A stretch of DNA of 64,000 bases from Volvox africanus (taxonomy: Eukaryota > Chlorophyta > Chlorophyceae > Chlamydomonadales > Volvocaceae): NCBI GenBank assembly GCA_030268105.1, contig BSDZ01000023.1:1488001-1552000 (forward strand), in the 5' to 3' direction. The position numbers and the translations under genes were made by a program. The notes below the pieces were generated by a model. It was not told where the DNA came from and made no database searches. It was given only the letters and a program-made list of their open reading frames with translations. Below, one piece after another: positions 33,579 to 47,155 of the stretch (its first letter is position 1; each line of letters begins with the position of its first letter).

Positions 33579-36500
33579 TGAAGCGTAATCCATGGTGGCT
33601 TTTGTGTATCAAGACTCCACGTAAGTTGCGTTCGCGGGTGCATAATCGTACCTTCGGGTCATCGTCTATTACGGGTCGCTCGCTGATCGTAACGCTAGTT
33701 CCAGCCTCTTGCTCAGCCGATCGGCATACCATACTCCGTCTGCCTTCAAGGCATTTTTGCACAGTTGCGTGCCGCGGCAGAGCCGTGCGGGTTACGCTGA
33801 AGGAAAAAATCATTTGCGTGGTGTAGACTAGATATGCGCTATCGTCAAATGAAATAAATATATAAAAGTAGTCAATACCTCAGCTAAAATACTCACATCG
33901 ACGAGTAAATTGAGTGGCTAGTCATGTGAACGTCATGTTAGCCACCAGTTAGGAAAGGAGAGGCCGAGAAAGGGTGGCTCCGAAGCCGCCACTAGAACGC
34001 CCGCGATTTCATGTTGCTTTTACAACTGTTATCCCCCTTTAAAATTAGTTAAGTCTCGTGTACCATTTCATTCTTGAAGCTTTACAGCTATAATGTCTTG
34101 ATCTGCCACTCGCACTGTGTCAAATCTGCCACTTTTAACCTCTGCGTGTTTCAAGCCACTCATCCATCCATCTGCAATTTTACTTCACTTAACACCTGCT
34201 AGAGAATTTGTGCTATACCCAAATTTGGGATACCCACTTCTGTGAATGGACAGGGCAACTCGGTTCGCAACCCGTAACCGTAGCAAAGTACGTACCCAAT
34301 GAATGGAATCCAAACGGGGACTCAGCTACGACCGGCCTTAAAAGCTCAACACGAACCACATGCTGAGGAAGTGGACATAGGGAACAGGTCGCAGAGCGTT
34401 TGGCAGGATGTGCGTGGGGTTATGGGACGGCTACGTCGCTATGGTTGAAACGCCATTAAGACGAAGTTTTGACTTCCTAGGTCTCTATGGTCTTCGGACT
34501 GTCGTATTCTACTGGGCGAATTCACCTCTGGTATTTTACCTATAACTTGCTGCCATGTTGGGCAGGCAAGCAGCGCTCCCAACTGGGCGTGGTAATTCCT
34601 CGTTTATCACCTTTTTGGTTGCATCCGTTCCTACAGCCCTTAAGTGTGGTGGTGCAATGGCACGCAGAATGTGAATGGAAAAACCCACGCACAGCCACCC
34701 CTTCCCCGGGATGTGCTTGACCTGGGCCGAAGTGATCTTCGTCACCGAATTGCATCGTACAGGCTTGGCGAGGTTTGAAATGTTTGTAGCCAAGGCCCCC
34801 ATGAGGCGCGGACGACGTCCGAAAAAGCGCCGAGGGAAATTTAAGTCGGAAACTTCAGCTGGACGACAGACACAGGCACAGGCACAGGCTAGGCCCCAGT
34901 CATCACATCATCACTCTCATCTCCGACCACGGATGCCCTCGGTCTGATCAGAGTTCCCATCAATATCGTCAGCAAACAGCGCATGTAAATGTGCATAATG
35001 AGTTACATATATAATAATATATAAATAATGTATATAACTACAACCATCCTTCGTCGTATCATATTCGACGCCTATCTAGGATTTGCCGAGCGATCTTGAA
35101 AAAGCACTGTCCGAGACTAGGCTGCTGTTGCACAACGTCGCTTCATAAGTTGTGCATATTATCAGCTGGCCAATACAGTGCGTGATCAGGGATGCTAGCT
35201 GCTAGCAAGCAAGTGGCCATATATCTAAAGAGACACCGCCCTGCGTCCGTACACAACCTCCAGCAGCTCTTGACCACTGCTGCTGGTTAAACACAAATAG
35301 ACCTGGACTACACGACCCTAAGCTATAGATTCCTTGGCCGAAACCCTGGTAACCTAGGTCGCCTTCGCGTGCTCGCTTCCGTACATCCCTGGCGCAGTAG
35401 TGCGTGCCCCTGCTGCCGGCACGACTAAACACACGACTGCCTGTCTCAACAAAAAGGCCTCCGGCGAGGCCTTTTCTAATAGCGTCGACACACATGAAAT
35501 TCCGCATACTGCCGCGCCTTCAGGTACGTACCGTGTCCAGCCAGGTCAAAACCTTGGGTCGTGCGGCGAGCTGGATGGGGCATGCAGTGATGCACCTCGC
35601 AAGCATGTCACAGCGGCACCGCATGGAAATGCGCGCTGTGCAAGCAACATATACATATGCGCGCATTGCTGCTGCCACATCCCAACCCAAGCAAAGATGC
35701 ATGGAATGCCTGGGACATGCAGTGCCTGGCAAGAAGAAGTTGAAGCCAGATAGAGGGTCAGGAGGAGGAAGAGGAGGGGCAAAAGCAACCAGCCAGCCGC
35801 ATCACAAAGGACATCTCTCATGGATAACCTCCCTGGTGCAGCTCGCCCCACATCAAACAAGCTGCCGCCGCCATCACCATACTACCACACCACTGTCCAC
35901 TGTCCACTATCACATGTCGCTGCCACCGCCGCCACAAGCTGCCGACTGTCCCCATCGCCGGCAGCCCAGTTCCGCCGCCGCACCATCAACCCACAACCGC
36001 GAATCGATGTCCCCTCTATGGAGACCCCAATTTCAAATACGATATCAAACAAATCCGGATAATTATGATCAGGGCCAAAGTCCTAGTGGCCCCCACTGCC
36101 CTTTCTATACATGCCGCCTAGGTGGAGAACTGGTCGCTGTACTGGAAGGAGAGCCTTCTGACGCATACGCAGGTATGTGCAGCAATCGGAAGAGACGTGG
36201 TGGATATAGTCACAACTTGAAGACTAAGAAGGAAGAGCGGAACAAAAGCGCGGGGAAGAAATAACCTAGCTCACAGGATTTTGTTGGATATCCTCCGGCT
36301 GGGTAAATGGTGTGCGTGTGTAAACGTAAGACAGGAGGGGAGACAGGAAAGGAACCCAACGATGGGCAGGGAACTGAGTGTGACTTCCACATTCCCCCGC
36401 CCTCCCCCCCCCCTCCCCCGCCCATCCACACCTCCCTTTTCAACTCCTCTTCCTCTTCCTTCCTCCGTCCTTGTCCACTGTTAAACTTTGCATCTTGCGA

Positions 36501-36822
36501 AGTGTTTTGTGCAACGTACTTATTTTTGGGTGCTCGTGCGGAGTGCACAGTGGGTGCACCCGCCACGCACGCGCACCCACTTTGGCCAGCAGCGGAATTT
36601 GGTGGAGAAAAATGTTTCTCCCGAGAAGAAGAAGAAGAAGAAGAAGAAGAAGAAGAAGAAGAAGAAGAAGACGTCACTCGAAAAGAACCGAAACAGAGTC
36701 CTCCGCGCGCAAGCCTTTCCTCTGCCTGACCTCCGGATAACACCCCTCCCCTTCCCTGTCCTCCCCTCCGCCCCAAACACACGCGCGCGCATGCACCAAC
36801 TACCATCGCATGCACCATCCAG
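33579..36822. other. Gene-poor stretch, upstream of ELIP
   Basis: Contains the ELIP promoter side (from 33579). Medium open frames (35404-36264 +, 34536-34947 both strands) have no domains. A possible exon tail near 36062-36170 (+; CRLGGELVAVLEGEPSDAY before a GTATGT donor) could belong to the same gene as the ubiquitin-like exon at 36823. Confidence 0.35.
36624..36672. repeat. (GAA)n trinucleotide repeat
   Basis: About 15 AAG/GAA units. They are open in all frames (Lys, Glu, Arg or Phe/Ser/Leu runs), which explains the apparent coding frames over it. Confidence 0.95.
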
Positions 36823-37129
36823 TGCTTGGATCCTGTCGACTTGGAGTTGGCATCTGACTCAGCCACGGTTGGAGACCTGCTTTCCGCCAATGCTGCAGCG
36901 CTGGGCTGGCAGCCTGCCACGTCACTGCACCGCCTTGACGGTTTCACAGGACCATGGGAAAGGGTGCTGGTGCGTGGCCGGGAACTGCCATCAGGACTGC
37001 CGCTAAGAGACGTCGTAGCTGTCTCTTCAATTACAGGGTCTGTTTCGTCTGGGGCGTCAGCGGCGTTGACTCCGACTGGTGCGAATTTGCCATCCTTGGT
37101 GGTGGTGCGTGTGGTACTCAAGGCTGATG
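36823..37129 (+). CDS. Isolated exon with ubiquitin-like fold signature
   Basis: About 102 codons between an acceptor (CATCCAG|TGC) and a donor (GATG|GTGGGT). The pattern DLELASDSATVGDLLSAN, then SLHRLDG, RVLVRGRELPSGLPLRDV and finally VVVRVVLKADG has the order of a ubiquitin-like domain: strand, TVGDLL helix, short strand, 'RGRxL' turn and last strand. The rest of the gene is not identified; candidates are exon pieces near 36062-36170 and 37600-37670. The function is unknown. Confidence 0.4.
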
Positions 37130-40100
37130 GTGGGTGCAGGGATGGGAGGATGTGGATCACCTGGATTACTTCCCGATGTTCAGCGCAAGAGGGGAGCGGT
37201 AAATTATTATATATGTGCTCCGTACAGCAGCATGGATTGATTACAAAATGGGGCTCGGGTCAGGGTGGTATGTGGCTTGAACGAGGAACTGGCAGTATGC
37301 TTCTGCGTGGTGCTGTTTTGAAGCGGACCATGAGCTGACTGGAGCCGCCTTGTCATTATGTTTGTGCTTCGGCTGTTGTTCCTGTTTCATAGCTGCTTCT
37401 GGAAGGGGAGATGAGCACGTGGACGAGGGGAGGGCGTAACGAACGACCTACCTTTCAATGTTGTAGCAGTTGGCATCAAAAAATGCCCCGGGTGGAGTCC
37501 TTACGAAGCGCATGCCCGTTCCTCCCCTCATCTCCACATCCCCTCACCTCCCATTTCCGCCCCCGAATCCCCTCTGTTCACTCGCGCCATCGGTTTGCTC
37601 CTCCTTTCCGCTCCTCGTTGCTGCTCCCGATTACTCCCTTGTGGCTGTCATACACATCAAGGCTGGAAGGTGAGCATGGCCGGCGCTGACAGCGGCATTT
37701 TCTGCACATTTGTCACATTTGTGTTGAAAATCTGACAGCCCATGGGCCCTGGTTGGCCTGCTGACTCTACCGCCCCCGGGCGGTGTGCAGATCACTTTTC
37801 TTTGGCGAAACTTTTTATCTAAAGGCATGAAAAATTGTCACAGGCCTTAGTGGGTGGGTACAATGTCCATGGGCACCCCCTTGTGGCGCTGTTCCACAGC
37901 ACGACTGCTGTACGCTACCTGATGGCCACAACAGGGTGTGCGTTCCGAGATAGGGTTTGGGAGGTGGGGTAGGGAAAGACCCGCTTCTCTAAGCAGCCTC
38001 TGGGTAGGAAGCGAAATACATTCGCAGATGTGCGCTCGGCGGCCCTAAAAACCCTCTTAAGGCTTAAGGAGGGCTAAAAGCCTAGCATACTGCTAATCGA
38101 GTCAGGCAGAAACCACTGTTTCGATATTCGTTTTCTCGGCGCAGCATCAAGGATCATATAGCCATAAGCGGACCTGTTCAGCTGAGTATTAGGGTCCCCC
38201 AACCGCTATGTCCGCCTCTGCCCTGACATGCAGCCTGCCTGCGCGTATGCTGAGCTGTCTTGTTTGCCTGCTACCCTCCTACCCCCTCGGATGACCGTCC
38301 CCCCACAGTGCACTTCAGATACACATCCTCTCTGCTTGCAAAGCGCAGTAGAGCTAACGCAGGAGCATCGATTCCCAATACTTGCAGATTCGGCAACGGG
38401 ACGATTTCCTTACTGACTCCGACAGCGATGCGGATGCTTAACAGAAGCGAGGTTCAAGTCGTTCGCAGCATACTCTCAATATGGCGTTAAACGAGACGGT
38501 CTAGGCATCGCTGCTACGGACAAGCGGACAAGCCACCCTGGGCCGCCGGCAACATCATGTTGCACCCATAGAGATGCGCAAGCCAGCCGACCAGCAGCAT
38601 ACAACCTTTGATGCGCAGATAGTAGAGGTGTCGGGGGGCTAGCCCCTGAGATGGACTTTGGGGGCTACTAAAGCTCAGCAGGCTGTTGCGTGTCCCAAGG
38701 ATGAGTATCAGTATCAGGGGTGAGGGGAAAGCACCTTGGCCGTTTTTCAGTTGAAACACCTAACCGCCAAAACAATGAGGTCATGACATCGCTCCCAGTT
38801 TCCGCCCGCTCAGCGCCCCGCCCATCCAATTATATGATGGTGTGTGATCAATCACGTCTGCCAGTGAATGCTTTGGACCAGGCTTGCAACACCCACGTAT
38901 TAAGCTGCGAACGTTTCCTGCGTTTCCAGGCACCTCTCTCCCGATGCGTATCCTATGTGCCCGCTCAGCTGCCCATCTCTTACAGCTGAAATCGTCGTGA
39001 GCCTATGTAACATGGTTATTACTAAGAGGCACAAGAGCGGTGCAGCCACGCACGTCCGTACAGTGGTTCTATGAGCTACATGAGAAACGTGTTCCACAAC
39101 CTATTTTGACTTCAGCCTGGCAGCTAACCTCTGCGATACGGACCTGTCCGGACCGATACAGACCTCTACCTTGTAATGCAGATCGCAGATGTATACCTGT
39201 GCATTTAATTAAAGCAACGTAATGACGTCGATCTGGAGTTGATGTCCGTGTCTACACTACACTCTCGCACTTAAAGCAATCTCCCACCCGACACCGCGAT
39301 GTGTAGTAAGCCAGACAGGCAGCAAATTCAGCACGCGCAAAACAACACCTTCACACGGGCGTGATGTCAGCGACACGGCGACATGGCATTTCAGCCAGGA
39401 GACCTACGCCCCAAATTGAAACAGTGTCAGCAGTCGTCCACCAAACTAACCCTCTTTTCCAGTAATGCAGCCAAAGCAAACAACATTAAGACATGTTAAT
39501 GGTCGGAAGTACATCTATGACCTGCATCAAAAATAACAGCCACAGTGCACAGGCTGGTGTATCTCGTACGTACAAATACATGACGGACGACTCCACAGAA
39601 ATTATCACATGTAGCACACATCGTTCTTGACACCGCCATTTCCGCCACCGCATCTGTCGAAGCATGTGTACGCAGACACGTGCAGCGTCTTCACGTTTCC
39701 CACACAGGTTCACAACTGAACGTTCAAACACTTACACCATTCCGTGCTTAATCAATTTCGGTATGGATCGTGTTATTTCTTTGCCAGCCGTGTGCCCTTT
39801 TCTCAGGTATCAGGTGCACGAGCAGGGTTTATGCGCCAGGACAGCTATGCCACCATGTGTCCCAACGACCAGACGTTTACTGCGTCAGGAAAGTAGCAGG
39901 CGAATAAAACACGCCATTCCATGACCGCCAAGGGTCCGAACAGCAGAGATTGCGTTTCATAAGCACGGACGGGTAACACAAGACACCTACATTAGAAGAC
40001 TTAAGTTCATGCACATATCCAAATGCATTCGAATGATGCCAGCCGCAAACGCCTTTTATCCCCTGCCGCTCGAAGGTACTAAGGTTGTCGAAGGGTCAGG

Positions 40101-41868
40101 TGTGGGGACTTCAATTATCATAGAGTTGGCGCAAGAGTCTGAAAAGAGGTCCAGGGATGACGCAGAATCCCACCTAAATGTCTCGGGGCAGCCAAGGCCA
40201 GGTCACACGCCTGCGGTGCAAAGTGCCTGACCAGCGACCAGCACAGTCCCCACTCGATCAGGAGCCCTCACTGTGACCTTGGCCCGCACAGGCCAGCCCG
40301 TCGGCTTCATCCCAGACAGCGCACACATGCACCGCAGCTCTCGACTCATGAAAGGGCTCTAGGCACACCGACTGCTTTCATCGCTGCCTTGGCTGCGTTG
40401 GTCAATGGGGCATCGGGTACATTAGCGGCTTCAATGGAAATCAGCAGCAGGATCGTGATCCAGCACCCGCAACTCATTGCCCTCGTATTCGACAACACAC
40501 GACGCTGGCGCGTAGTACGCAGTACGTGCACACCCTACCACTCCTTTCCGCAAGGGAGAATCCTGGTTCCCTCGCAGTCTAGGGGCTGCCGCATTTCCGC
40601 TCGGCGGTGGTGGGGTTTAGCGGTACGGTATGTAAGCGCTAGGATCAGGTGCGAACATCCATCAGTTTCAAGTCTAGAGGCGCGTAGTACGCAGTACGTG
40701 CACACCCTACCACTCCTTTCCGCAAGGGAGAATCCTGGTTCCCTCGCAGTCTAGGGGCTGCCGCATTTCCGCTCGGCGGTGGTGGGGTTTAGCGGTACGG
40801 TATGTAAGCACTAGGATCAGGTGCGAACATCCATCAGTTCAAGTCTTGAGGTTTCTCACCTACACGTATACCAACGGAATCCTGCTACCGTTGCTGAGAT
40901 ACTACAAATGCAAAGCTGCCACCTCGGCCCCTGGCACGATCACCAGAGATCCTATCTTACCGCCTGGCGAACCCACACTTAACGGTCAAATCGCTGACTT
41001 CAAAGTTGTCCGGACCAGTCCACATGTCCGATGACAAGGCCTACCCATCGGCCTAGCGAGGACCGCTCCGCCTCCGTTGACCTGCCTCTGTTGGTAAGTC
41101 AATACATTCCCCGGCGCACACGCCCAAGCTGGCACGTCCAGGCCAGCGGTCAGCGGCTCTGCGTCGCTTACACAAGTTCCAGTATCGGAAGATCCATCAA
41201 CATCCACAGGCATCTCTAAATCTCAAAGCTTGACCAGAGCCGCTGCAACTCTCATGAACTCCATCGCCACTATTAAACCTGAAAAAAATCCGGGACAGCC
41301 GATCTCGTTCGTTAACTCTTAAACTAAAAGCTCTCAGCCGAGCGATCGACCATCCCGTTTCTGATTCTGCAGAGTCGCCACCTAATGTTCCTTCCAGTTG
41401 TCACCTGTCCCGCCCCAGCCCTTCCCCAAGTACAGCTGCCCGGCCTGCGCAAAAGTATTGTTCCCCCTACCGGGCGACTGGTGGAATACTCCTCCGCGGA
41501 TTGGCGACGGGCAGGACAAGGACGGCTGCGCCAGATTTCGCCGTCGGTGGATTGCGGTCGGAACTGTGCACGCGAAACATCACGGGATTTCGATGCTGTC
41601 TAGGGACAGAAGCGATCACCAATCCTCCTGCCGTCATTTGCACAGCAGCGCTTAGCTTCCCCTCTAGCCGGCGCCGCTGCTGCTGAAATACCCTATTCGC
41701 TACCGAGACATCTGCTGGCGCCGCTACATCAACGTCAGGCGCCTCCCCGGCCCCCTGACCCATCGCAAGGCATTACTCGCGAGCATGAGGCCATTGCTTT
41801 TACTGTTGCGGTGCTGGTTCCTGCCCCAGCTGCCCAGGTTCCTGCGGCATTGGCTGCACCCAACCCTG
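37130..41868. other. Gene-poor stretch without supported gene
   Basis: Only short frames without domains. It holds the 172-bp tandem duplication at 40507-40850. Several short 5S/tRNA-like phrases were considered and not supported. Confidence 0.4.
40507..40850. repeat. 172-bp tandem duplication
   Basis: Copy 1 40507-40678 and copy 2 40679-40850, beginning GGCGCGTAGTACGCAGTACG. The two differ by only a few bases near the right end (GCGCTAGG against GCACTAGG; CAGTTTCAAG against CAGTTCAAG), so the event is recent. Confidence 0.92.
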
Positions 41869-44800
41869 TCATGCTTCGTTCGCAGGCAGCTGTGCTTCCC
41901 GCTGCATTACTATCGGCGGCGCTTCCTGCAGAATCTCCCCAATCTCGGGGTGCGGATGCTCGTGTAGCAACTCCTGCAACTCCCGTTGGTGCTCAAGAAG
42001 CTCCAGCAACTGCATGACGTGAGCTGCGACGTTGCGATCCTCACCGCCGGCTGCGCCGGCGCCGCCTCCCAGTGCTGCTCCGTCATCGAGGCCGCCGTCT
42101 GGTGGCGCTTGCCGGGGCCGGTGTCTCATGCGGACGTGTCTTTGACGGGCGCCGGGAAGAGCTGCGTCCCCGGCATCATCAAGCGGGCGCGCGGTACCCA
42201 CAGCGGCGGCGCCGACTATGCAACGCAGGGAGCGCGGCAGGCGCCAGCGGACCTGTAGCTGGATGCTCCGCTGGCACATGGGGCACACCTGCTTTACTCC
42301 GGTGCTGCTGCACTGCTCCATCCACTGCATCAGGCAATCGTAATGGTACGCATGGCCACACGGCAGCGCCCATCCCATAGCCCTCGGATCCGCCTGGGTT
42401 ACCGACTCACCCGCAGAGAAAGGAAGCTCATCGCCCGACATCCCTGCCGCCGCCGTCGGGGATCCGGCACCTGCCCGCCCTGGCGTACTTTCCCCCGATT
42501 CGCCGACTTCACCAACGCCAGCGTCGCCGGAGCCGGCAGACTGTCGGGAACCGATCCCGTCATCCGAAGCGACGCTGCGGTAGCCACTGCTAGTGGTACC
42601 TCTGCTACTATCGCCTGCTACTGCCGACAAGGTGCTGTTGCTAACGCCAGCCAACCCCGTTGCCGCCGTCGTAACGTCTGATGCTGTAGGCCTTGCCGGC
42701 CGGGTGGGAGCAGTATTTGGCGTCATGTCACACCAGCAGATGATGCAGTTGCCGTTCATATGGTCAACTTGCTCGGCAGTCGCTGGAGAGAGCGACCGGA
42801 TACATACCTGCGACGTATGAATGGTGATGGTCAAATAGCGGTGGTGGTAGGGTTTCCAGAAGAAGCGAAAAGCTAGATATGCCCGTAAAAAACTGGAAAA
42901 GATACCATAGGCGCTTTCTGATGTGGCAATAACTAAAATCTGATTTACTAGCCCAATGTGAGATACGTTACCAACCTAGAGACTACAAACCCAACATTAT
43001 GCTTTGTCGATCTGAGGAAAATGACGTACACAATTGCGCATAGGCAACGGCAGACTACCAGACGTAGGTACAAGCTCTTAGGTCCAGTCCCAAACCTGGC
43101 CTGCCACACTCCATCGGCCTTACGCCTACCTCTCGGAGCGCAGAACGCGCCGTGTCGTACAGCATTAGCAATGGCCCTCCCCAAAATACCACCGAGACAA
43201 AGAGTGAGAAGATAAGGCCCGCGTTGTAGAGCCAGCACACAACCGGAAAGGCGAACAGAATCACCTGGAGGTTCAGGATCACCGCACAGCTTCAAGTGGC
43301 AACCTAGGTGTGGGTACCGTACAAGACGACAATTCTAGCGCGATAAGGGTTCAGGCCACCAGTTGATTAGCCAGCCAGATCTGAACATGCAGGCAGACTA
43401 GAGCTTTATCGGCAGCAAAAGATGATTCTCGTATCAAACCATCATGAATGGCCCAATGTATCATGATATCCTGTGCCATAATGCCTGGATCTGGATCTGG
43501 ATCTGCCAATCTAAGCAGAGACTATCCCCGGACACGCACCTTCTGGAACACGCCACTGACTCTGGCAACCAGACGTATAACCGCGCGTGCCGGCCGCGGT
43601 GGGTCCCTGAGGAATAGGAACAAGGCGCAGGCACAGGGAGGAAGCGTATGACGGTGATAGGCGTACGGGTTATCGGTATGGGTTGGTTGGGTCAACGGCA
43701 GGCCGAGGACGAGCACGCCGGTGAAGGGACGCCTTCTCAGATGACCAGATATAAAAAACTTAGTCCAGCCCTTGGACATCGATCACATACCCCAGGGGCA
43801 GCTACGCCAGGAGAGAAGAGCATCGCCAACCCCCTATTTCCCCTCTCCCAATCGAAAGCGTGCTTGCTTCTCCTACTCCTTCCGTACCGAGCCACGCAAG
43901 TAACAACGCCCAGCCCGGGCTTCTCCTCCGTCCTTTCCGAGGGTTCCCGACAGTACATCCTCCCGCCCATCCTCTAGTCAGCAGCATTTGGTTATATTTC
44001 AACCCCAAATTGACAAGCGATCCAGGTACCCTCCCAAGAGGGCCCCACGTCCCAGGAGGGCCCCCATCCTCTGCCCCCCAACCTCCGGGACTTAGCACCC
44101 TCATCCATCCCCTCACCACCTGAACAGAAGGAAGGCCACGTAAATTGCCACTAGCACAAAATATTTTTCACAGGAGAGGCGCATTATGGCCAAAGCCGCT
44201 TCAACAAGCGGAATGAGTGCGCGGTGCTCAGGTTCCTGCATGGCAAGCGCAAGGGCGGCGACAGCAGAACATGAAGAAGTGGAAACGGCAAAGGGACAGA
44301 AAAGCTAATATTAGGTATCAGAAGAAAACGTCTTCGGGGCGGCCCTTAATCCCGGCTTCATTTGGCGTAAGAAGTTTTTCCTCACAGCAGTCGGCGTGGG
44401 AGTCTGTTGACACCATAATTTTGAAGGCACGAGCTGGTGTATATACATTATATACAATATATATATATACCAACCGCAGAGTGATCAGACCAATAACAAC
44501 ATTAGATGGGCGCTTAATCGACCGCACCCGTATGCGTTGTAGCTCCACGGCGTGCTTGGCCACGCTCCGGACATACGGCTCCGAGTCGCTGCAGTTCATC
44601 TTGCCATACGTCCGGTACCGTTCCCGCGCCTCGAGCAGTAGCGGCAGCTCCGCTGCTGCAACCTTGGTCTGTGCCAACGGCACCAGCTTGCCCACTGCTT
44701 TGCTTAGCAAGTTACTGTGCTGGCCAATCAGCATGATGGCCGGCGTTCCGGGCGCCCCCGCCGCCTGCCCCTCCAAATAAAGTGGTACTAACGTGGCGTT

Positions 44801-47155
44801 CAGCGCAGCCATGGCGGTAAGAGCCGTTAGGAAGACCAGCACGCGCAGGTTGCTCCTGGAACGCCGAATATGTATGGGGGGGATGTGTGTGTGTGATGCG
44901 GATGGGGTATATTGGATGGATAGGATCTGTTGCGGTAGCGCGGGGCGCGAGCCACACTAATGTTGCATGCTCAGGGCAACATTTCACCCACCGGACGCGG
45001 TGGAGGAACTTGCGCTGCTCTGGCCGCCGTTCCCAGAATCCCTGTACACGGGTCGCGACAGTGACATGGGTGGTAACGTCCAGGGCAAACAGCGCTGAAT
45101 ACAGCCGGACAATGTGAAGGGGAGAAGTCTATCTTCAACACTCTGCGCCGGTCGCGCTCCTATACCTCAAGCACGTTGGGCGCGAAGTCCTCAAGCACGA
45201 GGGGTCCCTCGTCTACGCCTCGCGGTCCCTGCCTTATCCACAGAGGCGTCACCAGCAGCTTGAGCCGCGAGCATATAATCTATGCAGTGGGAGCATAAAC
45301 AAAGGGTTATGGGGAGTTGCGTGCGGGTTATGCGTATGGGAGAAGCCAATGGTTGCAGAGGGCTGATATCATGGAAATGTTTGGGAGACGAAGACCATGA
45401 TGATGGCATAGGACGTCGTTCATGAGCAATGCGGCCCTGGACCCACGGAAGCAGGCAGGAGGGGCCAAGGAAGCGCATGACAAGTTACAACGTTAGGACG
45501 TCAGGACCTACCAGCCCGAATCAGTTTGCTATCCCTTCATTTTGGAAGCCCCCGCAATCCCATCAATGGCATCGCTGGTTCAAGAGCAATGTTAACTCTC
45601 CTAATGCGCTTTAGATACGGCTCAGATCCAGTTGCTTATCAACCCCTTCACCTTGAATCCAGAGACTTCGAGAGACTTCTGAGATTTCCCCCGGAACATG
45701 TCCCTATACCTAGAACAACTAGGGGTCATGAGAGCATAAGAGGTTACATGCATCCATCCCCACTACCGAGTTTGTCTGTGTCGTTGAACATGAAAACTGC
45801 GCATGATGCATGACGCCTTTTCAAAACCGAGCAAACCAGCATTGTTGCCAGCTGGGCCTCCCCAACTCCCCTCACCTGGCAGCACGGAAGGATAATCAAC
45901 AGCTCCACCTGGTTGGGAGAATTCGACGGGAGAAATCCCGCCAGACAGCTCAGATGAAATGGAAATTTGCAGTGCTTTCCGGACAGGCCAACGCAGGCGC
46001 ACGAGGAGATACACAGATGAGGGCGGAGCAGGACCGACGTGCCTAAGCGGCGCCTGCCAGCGCGCGGCAAGCTATGGGACAGTTGGAACACTTTAAACCA
46101 TTGCGCCCAATCCTTCAATATGATACTTTATAGGCCGCAGCACCTCAATATGATTCCAATGTCAGCAATATGATGGCTGCCCCCAAGCCTCACAAGAACG
46201 GCGGACAGCCCCCTTCGTGTCCCTCCCGCCAGGTAACCTGACGCACAACAAAGGCCTGGCCACACGCACTTGCACCCCGCAGTAGTGTCGACATAACAAC
46301 ACATGCCATATTCCAGAGCAAACTCACCGCAAAATGTGGCAGCTCGAATGTCATGGACGAAACCTCCGCACCCCATTGCTGCTCCCAGTTATTTAGCCAG
46401 AAGGGGATGAGGCGCCAGCAAATGGAGATCACTGATTCCCGCGTCACGGCCTCCTCCCCTGGTCCGCGTGTGTATAGATCGCGAAAAGGATGTCACCGCC
46501 CAAATATATCTACACAGAGCCCCCGATGAACCTATGGGAGTCTTGGATGGTAGTTGGCACCTTTTGCACTCCCTATATGTATCCAGAGGCTGTCTATGCA
46601 ACCCTTAACCCATGGACACGCACCTGGAAGCAAGCCACCAAGGCCAGCCTGTATGATGAGGGCTTGCGCCCCCAGAGTGGCTGATAAGACAAACTTCCAC
46701 AGCACAACTGCCTTAACCCAGCCCCACACGTTCCATCGAAAGTTGCATGTGCAGTATTGAAGCTCGTGGCCGCAAAAGTAGTACACCGACTGCCAACCCT
46801 GGGAATAAAATTTCCACACAAATATGCAGAATAAGTGTCCAGAAGAAGGCCATGTCCGCCAATGATGCTGCAACATCTTTGAAGGACGACAAAAAGCAAA
46901 AAAGCTTGCCTTAAACTCCGCGTCGTGTTGGAGGAAGTGGATGAATCCTATGGAGGCAAAAATACCAAACAGAAAGCGTCTTTTCTCGTTTACTGTGAGT
47001 TCCGACCATCCTCCTTTGCTAAGCACGACGAGAAGCCAGATGCAAATTGAGATGATCGCCCAGGAGGCAGGTGCCAACGGAACTTCTGGGTCAAGGAATA
47101 GAGCCGACTGGAGTCCAATCAGGATTACCAGTGCGGCAGCAAAAGCTATCCGCAT
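41869..47155 (-). CDS. HRD1/gp78-like membrane RING E3 ubiquitin ligase
   Basis: ER-membrane E3 of the ERAD type by resemblance. Supported parts: a first exon from ATG 47155 with two hydrophobic spans (AFAAALVILIGLQSALFL; SWAIISICIWLLVVL) and then TVNEKRRFLFGIF; an exon ending at 44992 (ATRVQGFWERRP, then FLHRVR) joined in phase to one starting at 44854 (SNLRVLVFLTALTAMAALNA), which parallels the HRD1 'DRV-F-ERSP---FH-R' region and following span; exon 43264-43130 (VILFAFPVVCWLYNAGLIFS, then LYDTARSALRE), the last spans; and exon 42807-41869. The last holds LSPATAEQVDHMNGNCIICW, equal to HRD1 'YPDATPEEL--MDN-CIIC', then a long insert, then LPCGHAYHYDCLMQWMEQ and CPMCQRSI. After the RING is a Gln/Glu-rich helical tail. 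Middle exons (46.9-45.1 kb) are not fully resolved. The RING insert is about 113 residues longer than usual. Confidence 0.75.

Noticed and set aside
36210..37160. 317-codon minus-strand frame
   Set aside because: It runs over the GAA repeat and antisense to the ubiquitin-like exon, with no family resemblance.
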